64,000 nucleotides of DNA from Neospora caninum Liverpool. Lineage: Eukaryota > Apicomplexa > Conoidasida > Eucoccidiorida > Sarcocystidae. The first letter of the stretch is position 1. Each line of letters starts with the position of its first letter. Shown here piece by piece: positions 50,968 to 61,642 of the stretch. Both the position numbers and the translations under genes were made by a program. Below the pieces are notes generated by a model. That model had not been told where the DNA came from and made no database searches. It saw only the letters and a program-made list of their open reading frames with translations. Location: contig NC_018395.1 of the NCBI RefSeq assembly GCF_000208865.1, positions 2,821,920 to 2,885,919 of the forward strand, written 5' to 3'.

Positions 50968-53900
50968 CTACGCCGACCACATTTCGGAGTCTTCGTCGAC
51001 GCCGAACATTTCTTCTTTGTCTTCTGCCTCCACCTCGGCAGTTTGCTGGTCGCCCAGGAAGTCCGCAGACGCAGCCTCGCCCGCGGCGCTAGCCCCTGCA
51101 GATCCCCTGAAAAGAACGTTTGAAAGCGCCAAAACAACGGATACCATTAGCGTACACGCTACGATAGCAATCAAGCAATCACCTCCACGTCTGGCTAGCA
51201 CAGTCTGGATGCAACAGGTGAACGTTGGAAAAAACGAACACCACCTACATCACAGCGACGACTGTATACTGCAGAAATTTCCGCGGAAATAGAACTTACA
51301 TCATGTAGTATCCGCCCCCTGCAGCAGCTCCTAACAGTAGCACACCGCCAACTACACCACCGGCGATTGCCGCTGTCGGTATGCCTCCTTGTTCATCTTT
51401 GTCTTCGTCAGTAGTGGTAGTTTCTTCAGCAGCTCCACCGCTGGTACTCCCTGATGAGTTGCCTGTGTTGTTCGTTGATTCATTCGGGCTTTCACCACCG
51501 GTACCACCCGGTTCCCCTCCTGTACCTGGAACGGTCGTTCCCGCGTCAGAACAGCCCTCTGGAACACACGTGTCGACTTCCATTGTGGGTAAGTTGCATG
51601 GCGCGTCTGTGTAATCAAACCGCACTGCTGCGTGGCGAATTTTGAAGCCATCGTTGCACGTCCCCCTGCAAGTTCCCCACGGGCCGAATTCGTAAGTGCA
51701 CGGACCTGCAAAGCAAACAAATCCGTTTCGAACACGCCTACAATTAACCCCACTCAACTGTCTCGATGACACAAATCCTGCGGGTCCACACACACCGGAC
51801 TGAACGTTCCACTCGCCGGTAGCAACAACCAACTCGGGACGCACCGCACTCGGCTGCATTTCGTTCCATTGCAACAACTCTATTTGCCAAGGAATTGAAG
51901 TACGCCACAAGACCCGTCATCGACGCCCATATGCTTCTTTGGGATGTGTTGAGAATTTGTGGCCAACGTGGATGAGAAGCACTGGCAATCTCTGTAGAAC
52001 TTGGATTCCCCCCGTGCGCAGCGTCCGTCGTGTTACATTCGCAGCCCGCTGCAGAAAAAAAGAATACCGCGCGCCTATAACACCCCCACCCATTCTTACC
52101 GCAAGGGAAAGGCGAGCACTCTTTTTCCTCCTGCATTAGGATCGGCGACGACAGGCGTGCGTTCTGCTCAGCGATTGTTTTGCCTCCGAAACGCGCTTCA
52201 ACACGACTGGGTCCCCTCTGTCGAGTCATGACGCCTGTCCCACACGTCACGGAGCAAGGGCCCCACTCTATCCAGTCTCCTGGAACCTCATCAACAGGAC
52301 ACGGCTCGGGGTTGCACTCCTTTGTCTCCTCTCGGCCTTCTGGGAACTGCTGCTTGCATGACTTGCCTCCGTGCTGTTGGTCGTTGTTCCACGGATCCCG
52401 CTTCCGAACGGAAACGCCCCCTCCGCAAGACCTGGAGCACTCGGACCATTCGCCGAACTCGCCGCACACTGCGTCGACGGGGCAGGGATTCTGGCTGCAC
52501 GCTTCTTCCTGTCGCACTTCGATGCCTTGCTCCTGAAGAGTTTGTCCCCCGTACAGCTCGCCAACCTGCGGAGATCCTGACCGACTTCTGTGTCGCGTTC
52601 CGCCTCCACAGGTGGCCGAGCAAACAGACCAGTCCGTCCACTCTCCCGGAACTTGGTTGCGAGGACACGGAGCGAAATCCGTCTCCTCGCTTTGCTCTCG
52701 GGGAACAGGAGGTCGCTTCTGCTCACAGAGCAGCCCAGCGCCTCTTGGCGGCGGAGTGTTATATCCCTCGCGCTTACGGCTGCGCGATGCATGCCCACAT
52801 GTAGCCGACCACGAAGTCCATTCGCCCCACGTTCCACAGCCGGCGTCCTGGGGGCACTCGCCCTGGTTGCAATCCTCAACCCTCACAAGACCTCCAAGAT
52901 CTTCACACGTTTTGCCCATCATCGGCTCGCAGTTGTCGCATGGGGGATCTCCAGCCAGCGGCGGGGACAGTTGCTTCCGAGTTTTGGTGCGCGTGCCGGC
53001 GCCACAAGAGGCTGTGCACCCCGACCATTCGCTCCACTCGCTGCACTCTGCATCTTTGGGCAATTTCTTGCACACTTCACCCATAATCGAATCGACAGTT
53101 TGTACCAGTTCGTTCCAGTTGGACATGATAAACTGCGGACAAGGGCCGTACCTCCCGCACCCACAGACACCACGGCACTCTACAGGGTTGGCCATTCCAA
53201 CGCCAACAACGAAAACCGAAATGCCCTCAGCTCTTGCTTGGTCCGCAGCTTGGATGGTGTCGTAATGCCTGTCCGATTCGCCATCTGTCATGAGCACCAG
53301 CACCTTCGGTACGTTCGCTCGCGTGCCATACACGGGGCGGGTGAGGTATCGGCGTGCGCGTATAAGGCCTTTGTCCGTCGCCGTACTTCCCCCCCTCCGG
53401 TATCTCAGGTATTTAAATGCTTCTTTCGCCAGTTGCTTGTTGGTTGCCTGAGGTTGCTTGAAAGTGAAGACGTCCTGCGGTGAGTCCGCGAAGGTCACCA
53501 CCGAAAGGTGAACCTCTTCAGAGGAGATGGGAACCAAGTCTATGAAATCCAGAACAAATTTGCGGACTTGCTCGAAATTCCTCGACCCAATACTGGCGGA
53601 ATCATCAACAAGCAGCAACAAGTCCATAACCTTCGTACATGTTTGAAGTTGATCGCCCGCTTCATTTGACGCTGCCTGCACTAGTGACACGAGCTCGCCC
53701 GGTGATGTTCCTGCAGACAAGAGTACACATGCGACATGCCAAATACCAGCACGTAGGGAAGCGAGAGAACCAGGCGTTCCTTTTATGTTACACCCGTAGA
53801 AACTGTCTAAGTGGACACCACGTGCTGCGAAGTCTAAGATAGTAACGTGCAAACAAGCCACACAACAAAATGTTTAACAGCCCGTTTTCTCTACGAGCGG

Positions 53901-54498
53901 CCTCCGCTGCATGCTCTCGGCTCTTTTTCGTCTACACGGTGTCTTTGGCCTCAATGACAGAGACCATTGTCGTGAGTGACTTGCGAAACACGACTGCATT
54001 TCTGACGACAAAAAGGTGATACCATGTTTTTTACGACGCGCGCGCACGGAACACACTCGACCAGCCGCGCAACTGCTCCGAGCTGCGCGTCCACTCTACA
54101 GCAGGCACTCTCTCCGAGGTAACATCGGCTTCATCTGAAAAATACGGCGCCGCTGACCTGCTCAGTTTCGTGTTGCCTTCCCTTCCCCCGGTTAGCTGCT
54201 TGCAGTTTAATCATACACACTCAAAAAACTGCAGCGGATCTCCGCCCTTACCGCGGCTCTGTTCCCACCCCCGTCTCGATTCACGGAAACCCCTCGGTCT
54301 CAGTTCTCGGAAACCTTACAAAAACGGTGACATCGCCTGTGGACTGGATGGAAGCCTGTGTGGCTTCAGAGCACTGGGCTTACCGGAAACATTGCCGCTG
54401 GCCGCGAAGACGCCGGAAACAAGCGTCGACAAGAGGAGGACCGCGAAGACGCTCCTCCGCACGAAGGCTTGGGAGGTTCCACTGGAATGCGACGCCAT
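50968..54498 (-). CDS. MIC2: MIC2-type microneme adhesin (integrin A domain plus six thrombospondin repeats)
   Basis: MIC2 is the TRAP-family adhesin released from micronemes that links host receptors to the gliding motor. Exons: 54384-54498, 52100-53710, 51300-51705, 50968-51106, phases 1/1/2, total 757 codons (756 aa; the Toxoplasma protein is of similar size). Residues 1-33 form a signal peptide (SVFAVLLLSTLVSGVFA). The A domain spans about 64-245 with MIDAS residues DDSAS at 74-78, GGSTATDKGL and MTDGESD. Six TSRs follow: CSEWSEWSGC, CGTWGEWTSW, EWTDWSVCSATCG, CGEFGEWSECSRSCG, DWIEWGPCSVTCG and CTYEFGPWGTCRGTC. A Gly/Ser/Thr-rich stalk precedes the membrane helix AAIAGGVVGGVLLLG, which carries the IAGG motif cut by rhomboid proteases in this family. 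The 45-residue acidic tail ends EDSEMWSA, with the near-terminal Trp needed for motor coupling in relatives. A CAG at 52049-52051 inside intron 2 could open an extra exon, but no in-phase donor was found. Confidence 0.95.
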
Positions 54499-56936
54499 GG
54501 ATCCGAGACGAGAGTTGAAAATCCTGTTCTAAATCACTGCTGCTAGAGAGTTATCCGACTCGAGTGTGGATGTCTAAAAGAGGACAAACGCTACTGACGT
54601 TCAAATTTTGAAGTGGCTTGGACACATGCCTACAAACTGCTACCCCGAGTTGACAAACTCTAGTTCCACTTTCGATGGTGGCTGGTCGTCGCACCAGTCC
54701 TTCCACCTACAAAAAACCGTAGTGGGAACAGTGACAGAGTGCACCGACGTGACACGAACATACAACATATGCCCTTGCCAATGCAATGTATAATAGTTTT
54801 GAAGAGACGGGACAGCCAGTTCCCCGGTGTGTGTTATGAATCTGCATCCACTTGCCAAACCCCGTACCAACCGTAAACCGTCCCGGACCCATTCCGACGC
54901 CGTCTAGTCAGCTCCGCGGCCCACCTCGATAGATCCTGCATCGAGGCTGTCACCGTCCTCAGCACCCGCCGGAACCACCGCTGTTTTTGCCTCGCCCCCG
55001 CCAAAGAGAAACCCGTGCCGAGACCTCCCCTGGGTTCTCCGTTTTTTCCCTGCACACCTAGAAAGAACGGAGAGCTCGAAAAAAAGCCGGGAACTTATCC
55101 TCAGTGTCTCAGGTAAACACACGGGTTCTGGACCGTTATACACTGCCACAAACTTTCATCGTCCTGCGTGGTGCTCCATTTCGCAACCCTGGAGAACGGA
55201 CGGACGGGGGGGAGGGGGTTAGCGCGGGGGTGATTCTCGACGCGCCTCAGTGGCTGCCGGAGATCCTTGTGCTCTTGGGAGACGTCTGCTTCGACGACGC
55301 GCAGAAAGCTGACCAAGCAGCACATGAAGAGCACAGACGCTGAGCATCCAGCCGTCGCTTTCGCGGCATAGCGGGAATGAGCAATTGAATTTCGCCCGAT
55401 ACTGCCGAACTTTCGGACAGAATGTAGGCTTGGCCGGTGCCGGAGCACCGTGGTACGATGAGAACACTTGTTTCCTTCGTACACGTGACTGGAGTTGGAG
55501 CAAGTCCTTCACACCTCGATCCTCGACCTCTCAATTTACGGGCGCTGCGCGCGCGCCTGACACTCGAAGAGCCCTCGCTCCGAGAAAGGCCATCGGACTT
55601 GTACTCTCTACTCTGCATGCTGCCTTCGTTTTCACGCGTGTGAACTGTATACATGAGCCGCGCACGGGCGAACAAGTTACTCCCCTAAACTTCCCCCTTC
55701 TGTCGCTTTCGCTTCTTCACAAATCTCGCTTCTTCTCAAATCTCCCGCCAGCGAGTGTGCGGCCGCTGTCGAATTCCGCTAAAAACTGTCCACGGGATCT
55801 CCAAAATCGACACTCGTCGATTTCCTCAGCTCATCCGTCGCGATGCATGTTTAGCGTCCGGGTGGCCGTGCATCTTTCCATGTTCACGGGTGACGATAAA
55901 ATGTCTGCTGTAGATCGTATGCGACATTCTCTTCTCGAATAAATGGGGATTTCATCTCTTCCGGCATAGCGGCACAGGCTTGTCGCTCGAAGCGTCTCAC
56001 AAAAACGGGGGGTTTGGTGCGGGTCCGCCGATTTCACTGTGTGGAAGATTTGAAACACCTCACCCCCCGCGGAGTACGTAGGCGCATGAAAATGTTTCAC
56101 CATGTCATTTCAGCGGTTTGAAAATCTGCATCGTGTAGCGCCACTCTGCTAACACACGTGTGACCTTGACTCTGTTGGCGGTCTGTCCACAGTCACCCCT
56201 GGCATATCCACCGCCATCGTGGGATTTCTGTGGCGCCAGTTCATTTTTATCTCCTCTGTTCCAAGCACACAGACTTTCGTGTGGACCAGCTCACCGAGAT
56301 ACCAGCACGCGGAAATGTTTTCGTCGGCTGTGCGCGCCACGTCCGGGACTTCGGGGGTATGGTCTGCGCCTTGCGGAGGCTGTTGGTTTTCCGGCCATCA
56401 GCGTCACCCGTTTTAGTGCCATTTTCCTGTCCTTGAATTGATTCTCCCCCTTTCAGTTTGTGGCTGCACAAACACTTTCGCATGTTTGCCGAGCTGCCGT
56501 GGTGGCCCTCAAGCGAGGTTATCCCTGCGAGTTCGCGCGTGTCCGACGCGGATGCCGGACGCCCTCTCCCCGAACGGTGCACTCATGCCGTTCCTTGATG
56601 GTGATTAACGATTTTGCTTGTACCGTGGTTCGGGTCTTTTGATGGCACACATTTTCACAAGGGTGTTTGCTCGTGGTGCGTGTTGCCGTTCAGGCAACGA
56701 ACTACACGCTTAACTGATGTCATTTCACCGCCGTAAAGGATTTCTCTGCAATTTGTGTCGCGTGCAGTCTCTGTTTTTTTCACTGTTTTTTACACCAGTA
56801 GAAGACCTGCCGTCAACTCTGACAAGGGTGACAGCTTGGTGTCGAGATCAAACACTACCAACGCCTAAACTCGGATTTGCATGGGGAAACAGGTGTCGCC
56901 ACCCGACGAACGATCGGCTTTCCGACCTTTACAATC
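54499..56936. other. divergent promoter region of MIC2 and the PH-like gene
   Basis: 2.4 kb between divergent starts. GCATGC occurs at 55615-55620, and on the - strand TGAGACG, matching the WGAGACG element described for Toxoplasma promoters, lies at about 55997-56003. G-rich runs occur near 55203-55230. No exon supported by motif or splice chain. Confidence 0.45.
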
Positions 56937-59900
56937 ATGTCTTTCTCGGAGAAGCTCCAGCAGAGGAGGAAACTACAGGACGACACTGCTGCCGTTTACG
57001 AGTGAGAGCCCAGGGGGCATCTCCGCTGAGGTCCATGCCGTTGCTTCACGGGGTTAAGAGCAGCGGTTTTCTCTGGTGGTACAGCTGCACACAAAACGTA
57101 GAAGCTCCTCGACCAGTTCGGCGTGTCGTTTTCAAGATGCGGCAAGGACAGTCTTGAGCAGCAGTGACATACAGCTCGCCTTTGTCCACCGCGTGCTCAC
57201 GTTTGAGTTTGTGCGGAAAGGGAGACATGCTAATCGCTTACCTTATCGTCTGCATAGCCAACTTAGCGTTGCAGGTGGGGCCAGGTTAAGCAATGCCGCG
57301 TCGCGCATTACATTTTGGAACGACACCCTCGGGGATTTGTGTTCTGGTGTCGCTCAAGGAGAAGAGATGCATGTGGGGCTCACGTCTATGTGACATATGG
57401 CCCGCAGAACCAGGAAAGCGTTGAAAAAGGCATTCTTTCTTGCTCATTTGGTATTGCGACACTCCATTAAAGCGGCCGAACTCGTCGCTGATGTATGCAC
57501 CCGGCTGATCGTCGACTGCGAGTGGGAAGGCGTTTCTGTCGCTAACTCAGTAGAGGCAACTGGTCTATATGCCTGAGACTTTAGTCGCCAGCGGGGGCAG
57601 TTACGACGACCCCGACCTTGTTGCCTAGATATGCACAGAACCGTATTTACTGTCAGGGCCGAAGGAACCTTTCTCTGTACCCTTTTCTCAGTTACCGCTG
57701 CGTTATGTATGCTGCAGGGACTACGGCAAGAAGAAGCAAGTCTTCAAGAAGGGAAAATCGCGTCTCTACAAAGAAGAATGCGAGCGACAACTCCTGCAAC
57801 TCAATAAGGTCGGCGTTCAGCCGCCAACCGAAAGTGAGGACTGTCTACGCGCCGGGACGATGTGCATTCCGTTTCCCTTGATTGCGTAGAAACTTGTTTT
57901 TTGGCCGCTGCTCAAGGCGCCTCAGTGACGACGGGGTAGCGTCGAGCATGTTAAGTTTGCTCACACGCGAGGAATCGGTGATCGAGGAGGCAGCCGGTCG
58001 AAGGGGGTCAGCTTGTGACTGGTTCCGCAGACACCTTGCCGAGCTCAAGGGACAACGCCGCGAGGGAGGCCACAGTGTTTGGCATTAGAGGTGTGACGGT
58101 AGGAAGAATCTTGACTTTCTGACTTGAGATGAACGCAGAGGCCTGCGCAGCTACTCGTGTGCGACGAAGCCACGAACCGTTGCCGGAGGAGGCACACGAC
58201 GAAAGAACTGGAAAAGCAGTTTAGACAGCTATGCGTAGGCGACCTGCAAGCGCGCAGAAACTAGGGCGAACGCGCTGCGGGCATTTTGCTCGAACGTGTT
58301 TGCAGTCTGTGAAGTGGAGCTGCCGACGGAGGAGCCCGCGACGCCAACACCCCAAGAGGCTCCGCAGCCGGCATCTCCACCTCCTCGCCCGGAGTTGAGG
58401 GTGCGGAAACAGTGGGTAAGTTATCTCTGTGCGAGATTGTCTTTTTTGAAGGGTCCATCTCGGAGCAGCTGTTGCCCGGAATCCGACCGCAGCAGATACT
58501 CTTGCGAATTAGTGCGAACTACGTTGTAGCCTTTGGGCACAAAACCAGCGCTATGGCTAGTGTCGCCTTGCGCGGTGCCACGGGAGAGAATTGTCTGACC
58601 CAGTCGCGCTTGTAGAGTACACTGCGCGATGAAGGTTTTGTGCGAGTTCTAGGCGTGTTCCGGGGGATTTTCTTGTTTGGCCCAGATCGATCCTGGTTTA
58701 TCACTTGTGTCCTCAACGTAGCACACAATGTCTCTGAGCCAGTCCATGTCATTCCCAACCCAGGTGAGTGTGTTTGAAGCGTGGGTGATTCAGAGCTACC
58801 TGGGCTCCCCTTTCGTTGAACTGTCCGCGGTCATATAAGGGTGGACGGTTCGTCCTTGAGAAGCACAAGTGGCATGTAGTCAGCTTCTGTGTTGAGCATC
58901 AGCGCCCATTAACAGGATTTTAACCTGTCACAAACCAAGTCATGTGCGCGAAAACGAATGCAGGTAAAGTCGGAGAACATCAAGTTCCGTCAAGATCGCA
59001 GGAGCCCAGAAGTCCTTAACAAGGCCAAAGAAATAGCGGTTCGGTTCGGCTTGCCAAAGGAGGTTTGCTTGCGACTTGCTCTACTTTTCCAGTTCCGCGA
59101 CACGGAGCGTGGTACGCTTTGTCACGTGCTTGCAATACCTCGTCGATTTTACATCAGCCGTTTCGTGCGCATCCACTAGAGCTATTTGAGGAAGTGCGAG
59201 GAGAGTGCGCGTTCTCGGCGGTTGTGCGCATGAGCTATTCCATCGAAAATCATGGGTCTTGTTTCGTGTGGCGTGTAATGCGTTGTAGGAGAGGATATGC
59301 TCACCGTTTATCTCACAGCTTTGCAACGACTTAAGAAGTAGGTAGACGGAAAATATATCGTCTTCGCTGAGAGCTTGCTTTCAATCTAAGTCTGAAGTTC
59401 GTCTTGGGTGCCGGCGTCAACATCCCTGTGGCACGTAGGCGCGCAAGTGCGCCGCTTGCTTTACTCTCCTGATTGTGCAGCTGTTACAGGTGTACAGTCG
59501 CGTCTAGGGTTGTGTGTTGTGGCGGTGAACACCCTGAAGAGACTGGCTTTGCTTGTGCGGTGTATTTTTTGCGCTGCGACAATGCTGGCGCGCTTCAGGG
59601 GTTTCAAATGCGCAAAGCTGGCGAACGGGTCGCTCAAAGTGAAAAAGAAGTTTTTGCAAGTTGATCCAAAGGCTCCGACAGTCTACATTAAAGGTGTGGG
59701 TCCAGGTGAGGTCCACGCGACGGGTTAATCGCTTGCGGATAACTGAACAGAACCTGGAGAGCATGCCGTGATTTGCTGCGTGCGGTTGTTTGTTTGAACA
59801 GAACTGTCGTTTCTTTTGGCAGTCGCAGGTCTACTCGGGGGGGGCTCTTGAACGGTTTGTGGAAAATAAAAATTTCGGGATAAATATCTCGGTCAAGTGG

Positions 59901-60487
59901 TCACGTCGCGATATCGATGGCGCCACACTTTTGCTGCTCCACTTAGTAAGTCTTCTGTGTAGGCTGTATCGCACATGAATGCGTATGCGTTTGCAGTGTT
60001 CAGGCGAACGACTGCTCTGGATATACGCGCAATCCAGGAGGTGTATGCGGGCACGTCGGAGTCGCGCGAGTTTCTGGAGGTTAACCGGAGAATCAAAACA
60101 CGTAGGCAAAATTGAGCGTCCGTTAGCTTTTTGAGACGCCACGTCAGAAGAACCTACCACGTGGGATGCGGTTCAGTCCTAGACGAAGGCGATTTGGTGA
60201 TGTGCCAAGGAGATCAGGAGCGCTGCCCCCATATGTTTGTGGATATGCACTGCTGACATGTTTGCCGTTCTTCAGTGGGTCATCGCCTGGAAGAGAACCG
60301 GTGTTGCGTCATCAAGACGGACGTGCGCACGTACAGCCTGATTTTTGACCGCGCCGAGGATATGGATGACTTCTTCGCGGTCGTGGATGTACTGAAGGGG
60401 ACTCATGGACCGGCAGTGTGGCGAGAGGACACTAGCGCAGCTGGAAATGTCTTTCGAGTAGACGAGGGTATGGACATGACTTTGTAA
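56937..60487 (+). CDS. coiled-coil protein with PH-like C-terminal domain, unknown function
   Basis: I do not recognise a named family. Proposed exons: 56937-57001, 57718-57833, 58306-58415, 58722-58763, 58964-59111, 59289-59337, 59599-59695, 59823-59945, 59997-60101, 60276-60487; about 355 aa. All junctions agree in phase except exon 8 to 9, which is one base out. The N-terminus (MSFSEKLQQRRKLQDDTAAV, then KKKQVFKKGKSRLYKEECE) is charged and helical. A Pro/Glu linker follows (TEEPATPTPQEAPQPASPP). A helical part contains SPEVLNKAKEIAVRFGLPKE and EDMLTVYLTALQRLKK. The C-terminal part has PH-like strands LKVKKKFLQVDPKAPTVYIKG, ISVKWSRRDIDGATLLLLHL, DIRAIQEVYAGTSESREF and the closing helix RAEDMDDFFAVVDVLKG. 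The 'I..V..G..s..F' strand recalls phospholipase-C-type PH domains, but no catalytic domain is present. It could act in membrane or cytoskeleton scaffolding (inference). Confidence 0.75.
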
Positions 60488-61642
60488 CCCCGAAGAAGAT
60501 GCCGCAACGCTTTGGCCTGCATCCTATGGACGGCTGTACAGGCGTTTGATGCTCAGTAGAATTTGCATCCATAGCACCTGGCAACAGCTATCCGAAGGGA
60601 TTGTGCGGGATCGTCTGGTGCCAGCCAGCAGCCGGGCGGTACCAGAAAGACATCGTTTGTGGCAAAACTGGTCACCCCGCGCGATGGGGAACATTTTGAC
60701 GCCGCGTTTGGAAGAGGTCTGTTTGTATAGCTGACGTATTGTCGTGCACCGTCGGGGAATCTGCGTTCTTGAAAATGGTTGGGCGCGGTGATTCGCGTTT
60801 TGTCTCTGTGCGTCCCCTCAAATGAGGGCTGATGTGATGCGATGGCAAGGCAGCCAAATTTGTCGATTCGTTTTGTGCACCGTGGTTCCCAAGCTCTTTC
60901 CGAGTCTTCGCGGTGGCATTGTCTTTCAAAAGTGTGTCAATCAGTGTTTCGTCCAATGGAACGACACAGAAGTTGGTGGGTATCTTGTTGGGCCGAGAAA
61001 TGGCATGGGCATGAGGATTTGGAAAGAGATGGCCTCTTCACATTGATCGCGGAGAGTGTTGAGACGTCGGCGTGTCGAGTACAACGTTGCCGGTGGACAA
61101 TTCCGTACTTCTCCATTCCCATTGCGCGTGTGCTTATTTAATAAGGGAGGAAGTCTTTGAGTGCGCAAGGAGCCGCGTCCAGGCTTCTGTTGTTGGAGAC
61201 AGCAATCTACGGGACGAAATGGTGTGTCCAGTGATTCCTTATGCGCTTGTTTATGACAAGCAGAGACCGACCGCGACCAGGTTTGGTGGCTGCCGTTGCT
61301 GCTGGCGCCATCTCATGAAATGTGAGGTCGCTTAACAGGTTAAATTCACTGCATTCTTAACGTGGTGTGCCAGGCAGCGTCTGTGCCCATCAACCTTTGG
61401 TTGGGAGGCACTAGCTACTGCCATCGTGTCGACGTTTGCGCCCTTGGCTGGAGTGTCCACGCTACGCCAAGCGCCAGAGTCTGTCACGGTGGGTCTCAAG
61501 GATTTTGGTTTGGAAGATTTCGCACTGTGCTTCGTTTTCTCATAATGGTTTTATAACGAACGACAGGGTCACCAGAACAACTGTGCACTCTCAGCTGCGC
61601 CAAAGGCTGCCAATTGCACGACCAAAGTCCAGTGGCGAAACA
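60488..61642. other. convergent spacer, no recognised feature
   Basis: 1.15 kb between the stop of the PH-like gene (+) and the stop of the right-edge gene (-). Only short unsupported open frames. Confidence 0.5.

Noticed and set aside
57834..58083. Candidate exon with LSDDGVASSMLSLLTREES in the PH-like gene
   Set aside because: It needs phase 2 entry while the preceding exon ends in phase 1; skipping it joins exon 2 to 58306 in phase.
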